Shown piece by piece: positions 6,922 through 15,443 of a stretch of 20,240 nt of DNA. Source of the DNA: an uncultured Verrucomicrobiota bacterium (GTDB taxonomy: Bacteria > Verrucomicrobiota > Verrucomicrobiae > Opitutales > Opitutaceae); contig CAMLQS010000050.1 in the NCBI GenBank assembly GCA_946482165.1, positions 1 through 20,240 on the forward strand, given 5' to 3'. Position numbers and translations under genes: made by a program. The notes beneath the pieces were generated by a model. It did not search any database. It had not been told where the DNA came from and saw only the letters and a program-made list of their open reading frames with translations. Position 1 is the first letter of the stretch; each line of letters opens with the position of its first letter.

Positions 6922-8289
6922 ATGCTCCGCGCCTCCCGCCCCCTTCTCCTCCTCGGACTCATCTTCGTCGGCCTCTTCGGCTGCAGCAGCCGGTCCGCCT
7001 CGCCGAAGGCCATGGCGCCGTCGCCGGTCAAGCCGGCTGTTCCCGCCTCCCCCGCCAAACCCGCCCCGCCCGCTTCCGCCACGCCTGTCCGCCCGGTTTC
7101 GGTGTTTCCGGTGATGCTCGGCATCGACGTGCTCGCCGCGGACAACTTCGCCGCCGTCCGAGGTAAACGCATCGCCCTCCTCACCCATCCCGCCGGGGTA
7201 GACCGCGCCGGACGCGGCACCATCGACATCCTCCACAAGGCCCCGGGCGTGAAACTCGTCGCCCTCTTCGCCCCCGAGCACGCGCTCAGCGGCCAGGTCA
7301 AGGCGAGCGTCAACTTCGGCGACGAGGTGCATACCCCCACCGGGCTGCCCGTTTACTCGCTGCACGGAGCCAATCGGAAGCCCACCAAGACGCAGCTCAA
7401 GGACATCGACGCCCTCGTCATCGACCTGCAGGACATCGGCGTCCGCAGCTACACGTTCAACGTCGCGATGCGTTACGCGATGGATTCGTGCTTCACCTAC
7501 GGCGTCGAGGTGATCGTTCTCGACCGCCCCAACCCTCTCGGCGGGCTCAAGGTCGACGGACCGCACCTCGACCGCGAATGGATGAGCGGCGTAGGAGCTT
7601 TTCGGATACCCTACGTCCACGGCCTGACGATCGGCGAGCTCGCGCGCATCGCCGCCTCCGCTCCCGGCGTTCTGGACGTGCCCGAAAGCGTGCGCATGAA
7701 GGGCAAGCTCACCGTCATCCCCATGCGCGGCTGGCGTCGCTCCATGCGCTGGCCCGAGACCGGCCTCAAATACGTGCCCACGTCGCCCCTCGTGCAGGAC
7801 TTCCCCGCCGTGGTCGGCTACGCCATGACCGGCCTCGGCTGCGAATACAGCGGCTTCAAGCACGGCGCCGGCCGCGAACATCCCTTCCGAGCCATCAGCT
7901 TCAAGGGCAAGACGCCCGCCCAGCTCAAGGCCGACCTGGAACGCCTCGCCATCCCCGGCCTCGCCTATCAGCTGGTCACCGTCAAGGACGCGGCCGGCAA
8001 GCCCGCCACCTCACTCTACATCGAAGTCGCCGACTGGAACGCATGGCGCCCCACCCAGCTCAGCTTCGAGCTCATGCGTCTCGCCTGCGTCTACGACCCG
8101 CCCAATCCCTACGCCAAGCTCAGCCTAAAAGAGACGCGGTCCTTCAACATCCACGTGGGCAGCACCGCCTGGTGGCAGGCCCTCGTGCGCGACGGGGCCA
8201 AGGTCAACCTCGACTCCTTCGAGGCCGACTGGGCTCGTCGCTGCGCGATCTACCAGCAACTCACGCGCCGCCACTGGCTTTACCAGTAA
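6922..8289 (+). CDS. namZ: NamZ-like exo-beta-N-acetylmuramidase lipoprotein (DUF1343)
   Basis: This 455-residue protein belongs to the DUF1343 family, of which Bacillus subtilis NamZ is an exo-N-acetylmuramidase that trims MurNAc from peptidoglycan fragments. It begins with a lipoprotein signal peptide (hydrophobic core, lipobox LFGC, Cys21) and an Ala/Pro-rich tether to about residue 60. The family core starts at VMLGIDVL (64-71) and shows RIALLTHPAGVDRAG (83-97), LFAPEHALSG (115-124, with the conserved Glu119), GLPVYSLHG (141-149), DIQ-like DLQDIGVRSYTF (168-179) and LDRPNPLGG. It would be anchored in the outer or inner membrane facing the periplasm and act in wall recycling. The PEHG motif of the family reads PEHA here. 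No Shine-Dalgarno precedes the ATG. It lies 21 bases after the DUF2062 gene. Confidence 0.88.
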   Translation: MLRASRPLLLLGLIFVGLFGCSSRSASPKAMAPSPVKPAVPASPAKPAPPASATPVRPVSVFPVMLGIDVLAADNFAAVRGKRIALLTHPAGVDRAGRGTIDILHKAPGVKLVALFAPEHALSGQVKASVNFGDEVHTPTGLPVYSLHGANRKPTKTQLKDIDALVIDLQDIGVRSYTFNVAMRYAMDSCFTYGVEVIVLDRPNPLGGLKVDGPHLDREWMSGVGAFRIPYVHGLTIGELARIAASAPGVLDVPESVRMKGKLTVIPMRGWRRSMRWPETGLKYVPTSPLVQDFPAVVGYAMTGLGCEYSGFKHGAGREHPFRAISFKGKTPAQLKADLERLAIPGLAYQLVTVKDAAGKPATSLYIEVADWNAWRPTQLSFELMRLACVYDPPNPYAKLSLKETRSFNIHVGSTAWWQALVRDGAKVNLDSFEADWARRCAIYQQLTRRHWLYQ

Positions 8290-8380
8290 GCAGCGACCCA
8301 CGTGTCCAATCGGCACGTCACGGCTCCAGGACCTTACCAACGCCCAAGCGCCGCACGGGCCGCTCGGTAGCCGGCTCCGC

Positions 8381-8412
8381 CATTGGTCATTGGACATTGG
8401 TCATTCGTCATT
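8381..8412. repeat. Tandem heptamer repeat (CATTGGT type)
   Basis: Four and a half direct copies of a seven-base unit follow one another: CATTGGT, CATTGGA, CATTGGT, CATTCGT, CATT. They lie in the 151-base gap between the convergent namZ and epimerase genes, directly before a strong hairpin. Similar TTGGTCATTGG strings are, from memory, common between genes in Opitutaceae-like genomes. No coding frame explains them. Confidence 0.75.
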
Positions 8413-8413
8413 C

Positions 8414-8433
8414 CCGCCCGCCATTGCGGGCGG
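8414..8433. terminator. Eight-base-pair hairpin between convergent genes
   Basis: CCGCCCGC (8414-8421) pairs perfectly with GCGGGCGG (8426-8433) around the loop CATT. It lies between the 3' ends of namZ and the epimerase gene, seven bases from the epimerase stop codon, where a bidirectional terminator is expected. A proper U-run is missing on both sides, so termination by this element is inferred from position. Confidence 0.5.
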
Positions 8434-8440
8434 ACGCACC

Positions 8441-9244
8441 CTACCACCAGTGCTTCTGCTGCGCGTGATGCAGGGCCTTGTCCAACTCCGGCAAATAGGG
8501 GTGCCACATGCGCTCCCACTCGAGCGAAAGGACCCCGTTATATTTGTCCTCCTTGATCGCGTTGCGCAACTCGTCCATCGGAAACTCCCCGTCTCCCGGC
8601 ATCACGTAGGTGTAGGGATGGCTGCCGGTGGGGCTCGGTGTGCTCACGCTGTCCTTCACATGGATATGAACCACATGGTTGCGCACGGTTTTCCACGTGT
8701 GGGCCGGAGCCTCTCCGCCTTTCTTCCACGTGTGATGAGCGTCCCAAAGAATGCTGATTTGCGAACCATGGGAAATCAGATCGTGCAGCGCCCGGGAGGT
8801 CACGAAGCCGTCGTGCGTTTCGACCATCAGCTCCACCGCCCAATTGTTTTTGATCCGCTGCTCGCGCCACCATTTGAGGGTGGATACCGCCTCCGCCACC
8901 TCGGCGGCGTCGCCATGCTTGCCTCCGTCGAAAACCCGCAGCCAAGGCACATCCGCCTCGTCCGCCCAGCGGACGAACATCTCCAGCTGCGCGCGGTCGA
9001 TGTCGTCATGCCCGACGAGCTTAAAGGATGTCCCCAGCGCGCAAACTTTCACATGACGCTGCTTCAGGTGCGCCGCCAACCCGGCCGGGCTCCCGTAGTG
9101 CGCCTGGAACCAGGCGGGCAGGTCGGTGGTGTTGTTGAGCGTCCGCAGCTCCAAGGAATGCAAGCCATGGCGCGCGGCCAGGCCGATTGCTCCATCCAGG
9201 TCCATCTCGGGGCAGCCCAAGGTCGAAAACGTGTGCAACATCAT
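8441..9244 (-). CDS. Sugar phosphate isomerase/epimerase (xylose-isomerase-like TIM barrel)
   Basis: This 267-residue cytosolic protein has the AP-endonuclease-2/xylose-isomerase-like TIM-barrel pattern. Candidate metal ligands lie at the ends of the strands: Glu32 (HSLELR), Glu142 (LMVETHDGF), Asp168 with His170/His171 (ILWDAHHTW), His193 and His195 (VHIHVKD) and Glu242 (LSLEWE). Such enzymes isomerise or epimerise ketoses or inositol derivatives using a divalent metal; the exact substrate cannot be read. The start is taken at the ATG at 9244 (a second ATG follows immediately at 9241) because LHTFSTLGCPEM is the first barrel strand; the frame is open further upstream but not family-like. It is divergent from a Gfo/Idh/MocA oxidoreductase gene, a frequent pairing in polyol and inositol catabolism. 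Confidence 0.85.
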   Translation of the reverse strand: MMLHTFSTLGCPEMDLDGAIGLAARHGLHSLELRTLNNTTDLPAWFQAHYGSPAGLAAHLKQRHVKVCALGTSFKLVGHDDIDRAQLEMFVRWADEADVPWLRVFDGGKHGDAAEVAEAVSTLKWWREQRIKNNWAVELMVETHDGFVTSRALHDLISHGSQISILWDAHHTWKKGGEAPAHTWKTVRNHVVHIHVKDSVSTPSPTGSHPYTYVMPGDGEFPMDELRNAIKEDKYNGVLSLEWERMWHPYLPELDKALHHAQQKHWW

Positions 9245-9388
9245 GGGGTGTGGGGGTTGGGTGCCCCGAATGCTGCCCCCGCCACGCGCGGCCCGCAAGC
9301 CCTTGCTCCAAGTCATTTTTCGCGCTCTTTAGCCCGGGTGGCCGCCACGCGCCTACCCGCCACCGTCCCGCGCCCATCCTCTGCAAAT

Positions 9389-9417
9389 CTCCGTGTCCGA
9401 GCTCCGTGCCCTCCGTG
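9389..9417. repeat. Interrupted CTCCGTG repeat in the divergent intergenic region
   Basis: CTCCGTG occurs three times, at 9389-9395, 9402-9408 and 9411-9417, and a degenerate CTCTGCA precedes at 9379-9385; the block ends in GGCTAAA. Strings of this kind, built on CTCTGTG or CTCCGTG and ending in GGTTAAA, are to my recollection common intergenic sequences in Verrucomicrobia. It occupies the leader of the oxidoreductase gene (9245-9449 in all); no clear promoter is visible there. Confidence 0.55.
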
Positions 9418-9449
9418 GCTAAACCCGACGTCCCAAATTCCTCCCGACC

Positions 9450-10622
9450 ATGTCCTCGTCCTCTCACCGCAAACTTCGCTTCGGAATGATCGGCGGCGGC
9501 CGTGGCGCCTTCATCGGAGCAGTCCACCGCATCGCCGCGCAGATGGACGGCCAGGCCGAGCTCGTCGCCGGCGCCTTCTCCTCCGATCCCGACCGGTCCC
9601 GCGCCTCCGGCGAAGACCTCGGCCTCGCTCCCGACCGCGTCTACGGCTCCTTCCAGGAGATGGCCGGCGCCGAGGCGCAAAAACCAGCCGGACAACGCCT
9701 CGACTTCGTCGTCATCGTCACGCCCAACCACCGGCATTTTCCGCCCGCAAAGCTCTTTCTCGAAAAAGGCTTCAACGTCGTGTGCGACAAACCGGTCACC
9801 TTCGACCTCAAGGAGGCCCTCGCCCTCAGGAGAATCGTCGCGAAATCCCGCAAGATTTTTGCCCTCACCCACAACTACACCGGCAACGCCATGGTGAAGC
9901 AGGCGCGCGATCTCGTGCGCTCCGGAAAACTGGGAGCGCTTCGCAAAGTCGTGGTCGAGTATCCGCAAGGCTGGCTCTCCACCGCTCTTGAAAAGTCCGA
10001 CCAAAAACAGGCCGCCTGGCGCACCGACCCCAAGCGCTCCGGCGCCGCCGGCTGCATGGGCGACATCGGAACGCACGCCGAAAACCTCGCCCGATACATC
10101 ACCGGACTCCACATCGACGAGCTCTGCGCCGACCTCACCGCCTTCGTGAAAGGCCGGGCCTTGGACGACGACGGCAACGTCCTCCTCCGCTTCAAAGGCG
10201 GCGCGAAGGGCGTGCTGCACGCCTCGCAGATCAGCGTCGGCGAGGAAAACGCGCTCAACATCCGCGTCTACGGCGAAAAGGCCGGACTCGAATGGCGTCA
10301 GGAACAGCCGAACCAGCTCCTCGTCAAATACCCCGACCGCCCCACCGAGATCTGGAGCCGCGGCAGCGGCTATCTCACGAGTTCCGCCGCCAAGTCCGCC
10401 GCGCGCATCCCCGCCGGCCACCCCGAGGGCTACCTCGAGGCCTTCGGCAACCTCTACCGCGACACCTTCCGGGCCATCCGCGCCGAAGTATCCGGTAAAA
10501 AACTACCCGCCGACCTGGACTTCCCGACCATCGACGACGGCATCGAGGGAATGGCCTTCATCGAGACCGTCGTCAAAAGCGCCCGCCTCGGCGCCAAGTG
10601 GGTGAAGTTCCCGAAGCTCTGA
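9450..10622 (+). CDS. Gfo/Idh/MocA-family NAD(P)-dependent oxidoreductase
   Basis: This 390-residue cytosolic dehydrogenase has an N-terminal Rossmann fold starting FGMIGGGRGAFIGAVHR (about 11-26, glycine-rich dinucleotide loop). The conserved VVIVTPNHRHF leads to the family lysine Lys114 in CDKPVTFDL. The C-terminal alpha/beta domain carries the catalytic-region motif GCMGDIGTHAENL with Asp205 and His209. Members oxidise or reduce sugars, inositols and their derivatives with NAD or NADP; the substrate here is unknown, but the divergent sugar isomerase/epimerase suggests a shared pathway. The ATG at 9450 places the Rossmann loop at the usual distance. No Shine-Dalgarno is present (context CCCGACCATG). 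It ends 128 bases before paralogue A, with no terminator in between; that gap (10623-10750) is C-rich and holds nothing I can name. Confidence 0.92.
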   Translation: MSSSSHRKLRFGMIGGGRGAFIGAVHRIAAQMDGQAELVAGAFSSDPDRSRASGEDLGLAPDRVYGSFQEMAGAEAQKPAGQRLDFVVIVTPNHRHFPPAKLFLEKGFNVVCDKPVTFDLKEALALRRIVAKSRKIFALTHNYTGNAMVKQARDLVRSGKLGALRKVVVEYPQGWLSTALEKSDQKQAAWRTDPKRSGAAGCMGDIGTHAENLARYITGLHIDELCADLTAFVKGRALDDDGNVLLRFKGGAKGVLHASQISVGEENALNIRVYGEKAGLEWRQEQPNQLLVKYPDRPTEIWSRGSGYLTSSAAKSAARIPAGHPEGYLEAFGNLYRDTFRAIRAEVSGKKLPADLDFPTIDDGIEGMAFIETVVKSARLGAKWVKFPKL

Positions 10623-10750
10623 CGTGTAGCCGCGCCCGTCCCGGACGTGTTCGCGCACCGCATCGCCCCGCGCGCCCGCCCGTGAACGTCGTCCGCCGCG
10701 CCCCCCGCGCCCTTGCCGCCCCGCCCGTTCCGCTCTCCGCTTCGCCCACC

Positions 10751-12256
10751 ATGCGCCGGCTCCTCCCGCTTCTCGTTCTTTCGGTCCTTTCCCTCGCTCC
10801 CCTCTCCCTCGGCGCCGAAAACCCTCACCTCGACGAGATCCGCCAGCTGCCCGAATCGAACCCCTATCGCGCCGTCCTCGAACGCTACGCCGCGCTGCCC
10901 GAGGACGTCAGGAATCGCGTATCGGAGTGGAGCTCGCCCTCCGAAAACGCAGCCGCGTCGAAAGCCCTGGACCAGGCCGACCAAGCCTTGGTCGACGAGC
11001 TAGCCTCCGCGCTGGTGGCGGCCGCCAAGGAGCCCCTTCCGGCGGACGCGTGGAAGCCCGTGCCGGCCCCCGAAACAAAAGAGGACTTCTTCAGTATAAA
11101 TATCCCAGCTGTCGCACCGCTCCGAAATCTCGGACGACTCGCGGTGAAAGCGGCGGAAGATCTGCCTTCCGGAGAATCGCTTGAAGTCTACGCCGCGGTC
11201 GCCCGCTTCGGCCGTGGCCACCGCGGAGCGGACACGATCGTCCACCAACTCACCGGCGTCGCGTTGGAAGGCATCGCGATGGCCGCCGCCACCCGGCGGC
11301 TGAACGAATACTCGCCCGAAGAGCTTCGCCAGCTCGGCGAGGTTTGGCGTGCGCTTCCCCCGCCGCCCTCCCTTGAAGCGGTGCTAAACGTGGAGCGCGA
11401 CGGCATGTTCCGCCCGATGCTGGACAGGTTTCTTCGCCCCGCGTTGCACGCCTTGCTCGCCCTCCACGAAGACGCCGAATCCGATTCGCCCACGTTTACC
11501 CGGGACCTCCGGCTCGCCGGTCTCCTCGATCTCGGAGGTGGGGAACGTCGTATCTCGCTCGAAAACGTCGCCGAACAGACCCACTTCTCGCTCAAAGAGG
11601 GCCAGATGGTCGACGGCATCGAATTGCTTTCCCTCGACTTCGAAAAACGACAGGCGCTCATCCGTCGCGGCCATCGCGAGGCCGTCATCAACCTCGAGTC
11701 CAAGGAAATCGTCGAACGCCGCCCCGATCCCGAAGAACTGCGCCGACGCCTCGGCGGCCTCGGGATGGTTTCGAGCAGCTACGACGAAACCGTAATCGAG
11801 GCGCGCTGGCTCGAGCGCGTGCGATCCCATCCCCGAGGCATCGACGGGTGCATCGAAGACCTTGTCGCCAGCTACGACCGGGAGCTCGCGCGGCAAATCG
11901 CGCACGCGTCTCGCCCCATCCCGCCTGACAAAGCAGACGACACCGCGGAAGATTCCATTCTGCAGACGACCACCTCCACCTTGGGCGCCATCGCCCGCAC
12001 GTTTCAAGGGGCGCATACCCAGTCCGCCATGCTGGACGCCGCCATTCACCATCGGCTCGTTCAACTCGGCGCCGCCGACTCGGCGTCCGCGCCCGCCGAC
12101 CCCTGGTCCGACGACGGCAAGGGCTTCGACCTTCAACCCGCCTCCGACGGCGCCGGTTTCATCCTTGCCTCCCGCTACCAAGTCCGCCCCGGCCAGCCCG
12201 TCACCTACAAATTCGCCGCTCCCGACGCCGGCTTCATCCGCGTGACCAAACCCTGA
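10751..12256 (+). CDS. Secreted array protein A (LPxxNPYR/DPW family, unknown function)
   Basis: I do not know this family by name. The 501-residue product has a signal peptide (MRRLLPLLVLSVLSLAPLSLG, cleavage likely after LGA), LPESNPYR at 33-40, a helical region around 120-235 with GESLEVYAAVARF and GVALEGIAMAAATRRLNEYSPEELRQL-type helices, a beta-rich module at about 249-320 (FTRDLRLAGLLDLGGG ... GIELLSLDFEKR ... EAVINLESKEIV), an HPRGIDG motif at 360, and a C-terminal AMLDAAIHHRLVQLG helix followed by DPW and SRYQVRPGQPVTYKF. The ATG at 10751 is chosen because it starts a perfect signal peptide; an upstream extension in frame overlaps the oxidoreductase. It is the most diverged of five tandem relatives: it lacks the DDWP motif and has HPRG for HPGG. 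Gene B follows 21 bases later. Confidence 0.85.
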   Translation: MRRLLPLLVLSVLSLAPLSLGAENPHLDEIRQLPESNPYRAVLERYAALPEDVRNRVSEWSSPSENAAASKALDQADQALVDELASALVAAAKEPLPADAWKPVPAPETKEDFFSINIPAVAPLRNLGRLAVKAAEDLPSGESLEVYAAVARFGRGHRGADTIVHQLTGVALEGIAMAAATRRLNEYSPEELRQLGEVWRALPPPPSLEAVLNVERDGMFRPMLDRFLRPALHALLALHEDAESDSPTFTRDLRLAGLLDLGGGERRISLENVAEQTHFSLKEGQMVDGIELLSLDFEKRQALIRRGHREAVINLESKEIVERRPDPEELRRRLGGLGMVSSSYDETVIEARWLERVRSHPRGIDGCIEDLVASYDRELARQIAHASRPIPPDKADDTAEDSILQTTTSTLGAIARTFQGAHTQSAMLDAAIHHRLVQLGAADSASAPADPWSDDGKGFDLQPASDGAGFILASRYQVRPGQPVTYKFAAPDAGFIRVTKP

Positions 12257-12277
12257 CGCCTTCGGGCTCCTTCTCCC

Positions 12278-13816
12278 GTGCGTTCCCTTCGCCGGCTGTT
12301 CTTCGCGCTCCAGCTCGCGATTCTCCTCCTGCCCGACGCCGTCCCGGCGACGGTTGGAGGCGACGCGCAGAAGCCACCTCCCCGCGACGACGCCCTCGCC
12401 CACATCGAAAGCCTCCCCGCCTCGAACCCCTACCGGACGATCCTGCTGCGTTATCAAACCCTTCCGTCCGCCGACCGCGAATACCTCACCGCCTGGTCGC
12501 TCTACGAGACGCCCGAGGGCGAGCCGCCCCGCACGCTTGACCCCCGACAGCAACAACTCGCCCGCGAACTTTCCTCCGCGCTCCTCGCCGCCGCCGGCCA
12601 ACCCGACACCACGGCGTCCGACTGGCCCCCGCTGCTCAACCCGGCGGCACCCGAGGACCCGGCCTCAATGACCATTCCCGGCGTCTCGACGGTCCGGAGC
12701 CTCGCCCGGCTCGTCACGACAAGCGCCGCCTCCCTTCCACCTTCGGAGGCCGCGCCGGTCTACGCCGCCGTCGCGCAGCTTGGCCGTCGGCAGCGCTGCG
12801 GCGTGACACTCGGCGAACAAGCCGCCGGCGCCGGCATCGAGGCGCTCGCGCAGACCGAGGTCGCGCGCCGACTCTCCGAGTTTTCCCCCGACGACCTCTC
12901 CCGCCTCTCCCTCGCCTGGACGAACCTCCAAACCCCGCCTTCCACCCGAGACCTTCTCGACCGGGAACTCCGCCTGGTTCTCCGCCCGACGGTCGCCCTG
13001 CATCTCGCGCCGGGACTGCGCGCGCTGCTCGCCCAAGCCGAAGCCGCCGACGCCGAGCAAGCTCCCGCCGACCCCGACGCCGGCTTCACGCGCGACCTCC
13101 GCCTAAGCGCCCTGCTCCGCGTGGCCGAGAACGAACACCACATCGTGCTCGAGGACATCCGCCGCCACGAGAGCTTCACCCTCCGCTCCGGCCAGACCGT
13201 CCACAACATCGAGCTCCTCTCCATCGACTACGAAAACCGCCTCGCCGTGATCCGCCGCGGCAAGCGCGAGGCCCTCGTGCATCTCGAATCCAAACGCATC
13301 GTCGAACGCGCCTCCGACGACGACGACCGGCGCGACAAATCCCTCTCACGGCAGGACCGAAAGCTGCTCGACCGCATCCGCGCCCACCCCGGCGGCCTCG
13401 ATGGCTTCATCCGGGAAGTCATCGTCGCCAACGAAAACCACCTCCGCCGACAAGCGGAGCTCGCCGAGCTCCAGCAGTGTCCGTCCCCCGAGCCCGTGCC
13501 GACCTACGCGGACGGCTTCTTCCTCGTCGCAAACCCGAGTTTCGGGTCAAACCTGCGAACGCTCAACCGCCACGCCACGCAGGCCGCGATGTTGCAGTCC
13601 GCGCTCCGGATCCGGCTCGATCAATTCAACCCATCCGAAGCCCCCGCTCCGCCGGTCGACCCTTGGGGCGACACCGAGCGCTCCCCCTTCACGCGCGAGC
13701 CCACCCCCGACGGCGGCTTCCTCCTCCGCTCCCGCTACGAGGGGAGCCCCGGCGAGCCCCTCGCCTACAAGTTCGCCTCCTCCGACGCGGGTTTCTTCCG
13801 CGTATCCAAACCCTGA
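12278..13816 (+). CDS. Secreted array protein B (LPxxNPYR/DPW family, unknown function)
   Basis: This 512-residue paralogue of A starts at a GTG, chosen because it opens a signal peptide (RSLRRLFFALQLAILLLPDA, cleavage probably after VPA) and lies 21 bases after A. It shows LPASNPYR at 46-53, SDWPPLLNPAAPEDP, the helical VYAAVAQLGRRQR segment, the beta module from about 269 (FTRDLRLSALLRVAENEHHI ... NIELLSIDYENRLAVIRRG ... EALVHLESKRIV), HPGGLDGF at 370, and DPWGDTERSPF followed by GGFLLRSRYEGSPGEPLAYKF-type ending. It has two cysteines (RQRCG, LQQCPS), whereas C, D and E have none in the mature part. Its last codons are nearly the same in DNA as those of E. Gene C begins 13 bases downstream, so the two are surely one transcript. 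Confidence 0.85.
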   Translation: MRSLRRLFFALQLAILLLPDAVPATVGGDAQKPPPRDDALAHIESLPASNPYRTILLRYQTLPSADREYLTAWSLYETPEGEPPRTLDPRQQQLARELSSALLAAAGQPDTTASDWPPLLNPAAPEDPASMTIPGVSTVRSLARLVTTSAASLPPSEAAPVYAAVAQLGRRQRCGVTLGEQAAGAGIEALAQTEVARRLSEFSPDDLSRLSLAWTNLQTPPSTRDLLDRELRLVLRPTVALHLAPGLRALLAQAEAADAEQAPADPDAGFTRDLRLSALLRVAENEHHIVLEDIRRHESFTLRSGQTVHNIELLSIDYENRLAVIRRGKREALVHLESKRIVERASDDDDRRDKSLSRQDRKLLDRIRAHPGGLDGFIREVIVANENHLRRQAELAELQQCPSPEPVPTYADGFFLVANPSFGSNLRTLNRHATQAAMLQSALRIRLDQFNPSEAPAPPVDPWGDTERSPFTREPTPDGGFLLRSRYEGSPGEPLAYKFASSDAGFFRVSKP

Positions 13817-13829
13817 ATTCCCGTTTCCC

Positions 13830-15404
13830 GTGTTTCCTCCTCGCCGTCCGTTCATTCCGCTCCTCGTCGCCTTGTTCCTGCTGGCGGCCGTCCGCCCGAC
13901 ATCGGCGGACGGGACCGCTTCGTCCCCTGCTCCCCGCGACAAGGACCTCGCCTATCTGGAGAACCTTCCGGAATCGAATCCCTATCGCTCCGTGATGCTT
14001 CGCTACCAAAGCCTGCCCAAGGAGGAGCGCGCCGCGCTGCGGGACTGGGCCAACGGCCGTGCGGAGGAAGGCGCGCCTCCTCCCACGCTGAACGACAGTC
14101 AAACCGACCTCGCACGCGAACTCACCGCCGCCATCGTCGCCGCCCGAAACCAGCCGTCCACCTCGCACGACGATTGGCCGCTGCTGCCCAACCCCGAAGA
14201 CCCGGATAATCCCGCCGCCATCTCCTTCCCCAACGTCGGCAACCTTCGCGAGCTCGCTAAAATCGCAGTCAAAAACGCCTCCTCCCTTCCACCGGGCGAA
14301 GCCATCGACATTTACGCGGCCGTCGCCCAGCTCGCTCGTCAGCAACGTTCGGGCGAAACCCTTATCGAGCAGCTAGTCGGACTCGCCATCGAAGGCGTGG
14401 CCCAGGCCGAAGCCGCGACACGGCTGAACGAATTTTCCGCGGAGGAGCTCCTCCGCCTTTCCTCCACTTGGGACCAGCTCATGCCCCGTCCATCCAACGC
14501 CGACGCGCTCGCCGGGGAACGGGAGGTCTTTTTCCGCCCCTGGGTCGAGAACGTCCTCGTTCCCGGCCTCAAGGCCCTGCTCGAAAACCCGAACGCGGGG
14601 CTGGAACAAAACGGATCTGCCACCGACCCCGACTTCACCCGAGATCTCCGCCTGAGCGGACTGATGGACCTCGGCGAAGGCCGGCACCGGATCGTATTCG
14701 AGAACACCCGCACCGGCGAATTCGTCCCGCTCGATCTTGGTCGCCCGGTGGACGGTCTGGAACTCGTCTCGCTCGATTACGAAAAACGCGTCGCCGTGAT
14801 CCGCCGCAACGGCCACGAAGCCCTCGTCCATCTCGAATCCAAACGTATCGTGCCTCGCAAAAGCCCTGCGATCGCCCTCCGCAAGATGTTCGAGGCGCTC
14901 GAACTCTTCTCCGACACGGAATCCGGGAAGGTCACCCTCGAAAAACTCATCGAAATCGCCCGCGCGCATCCGGGCGGCGCCGAGGGCTATGGCAAAGATC
15001 TCTTCGTCGCCTATCAAGCCCACCTCGATCACCGGCTCAAACTCGCCGAGTCCGCCCAGGCACCGCAGGCCGACGACGCGCCCCCTCTCCCGGACGATCC
15101 GTTTCTCGCGATGAGCATGCCGGCCATCGGCAAGGTCGCCCGCACGATCAACAGCTCCGCCACGCAAACCCTCATGTTCCAGGCCGCCATCCGGCACCGC
15201 CTGCTCCAATTGAATCCCGGCGCGGCTCCCGCGCCCGTTCCCGATCCGTGGTCGAAGGACGAGGCGGGCTTCGTCTTCAAGCCAGCCGAGAACGGCGTGG
15301 GCTTCCTCCTCACTTCCCGTTACGAGGCCGGCCCCGGCCAGCCCGTGGCCTACAAATTCGCCGCGCCCGACGCCGGCTTCGTTCGCCTCCCCGCCGGCCC
15401 GTAG
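13830..15404 (+). CDS. Secreted array protein C (LPxxNPYR/DPW family, unknown function)
   Basis: This 524-residue paralogue starts at the GTG at 13830, which gives a good signal peptide (FPPRRPFIPLLVALFLLAAV, cleavage probably after TSA); the frame is open for 143 codons upstream but that part overlaps B and is arginine/serine-rich shadow sequence. Motifs in order are LPESNPYR (46-53), DDWPLLPNPEDPDNP, a helical core with GEAIDIYAAVAQLARQQRSG and TLIEQLVGLAIEGVAQAEAA, the beta module from about 269 (FTRDLRLSGLMDLGEGRHRI ... GLELVSLDYEKRVAVIRR ... EALVHLESKRIV), HPGGAEGY at 380, and DPWSKDEAGF with SRYEAGPGQPVAYKF. The TLIxQLVGxAIE helix is a pattern I associate with large secreted proteins of planctomycetes and verrucomicrobia. 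It looks closest to D. It is followed by a 149-base gap with a hairpin. Confidence 0.84.
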   Translation: MFPPRRPFIPLLVALFLLAAVRPTSADGTASSPAPRDKDLAYLENLPESNPYRSVMLRYQSLPKEERAALRDWANGRAEEGAPPPTLNDSQTDLARELTAAIVAARNQPSTSHDDWPLLPNPEDPDNPAAISFPNVGNLRELAKIAVKNASSLPPGEAIDIYAAVAQLARQQRSGETLIEQLVGLAIEGVAQAEAATRLNEFSAEELLRLSSTWDQLMPRPSNADALAGEREVFFRPWVENVLVPGLKALLENPNAGLEQNGSATDPDFTRDLRLSGLMDLGEGRHRIVFENTRTGEFVPLDLGRPVDGLELVSLDYEKRVAVIRRNGHEALVHLESKRIVPRKSPAIALRKMFEALELFSDTESGKVTLEKLIEIARAHPGGAEGYGKDLFVAYQAHLDHRLKLAESAQAPQADDAPPLPDDPFLAMSMPAIGKVARTINSSATQTLMFQAAIRHRLLQLNPGAAPAPVPDPWSKDEAGFVFKPAENGVGFLLTSRYEAGPGQPVAYKFAAPDAGFVRLPAGP

Positions 15405-15425
15405 TCCCCCCGCGCGATCCGAAGC

Positions 15426-15443
15426 GCCCGCGCGTTCGCGGGC
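15426..15443 (+). other. Hairpin in the C-D intergenic gap
   Basis: GCCCGCG (15426-15432) pairs with CGCGGGC (15437-15443) around the loop CGTT, 22 bases after the stop codon of C. No U-run follows. In an otherwise tightly packed array this 149-base gap (15405-15553) is the only place for an internal promoter, partial terminator or mRNA processing site; the rest of it shows nothing recognisable. Confidence 0.45.

Noticed and set aside
8381..8433. CRISPR-like repeat.
   Set aside because: The unit is seven bases with no spacers and no cas genes nearby.
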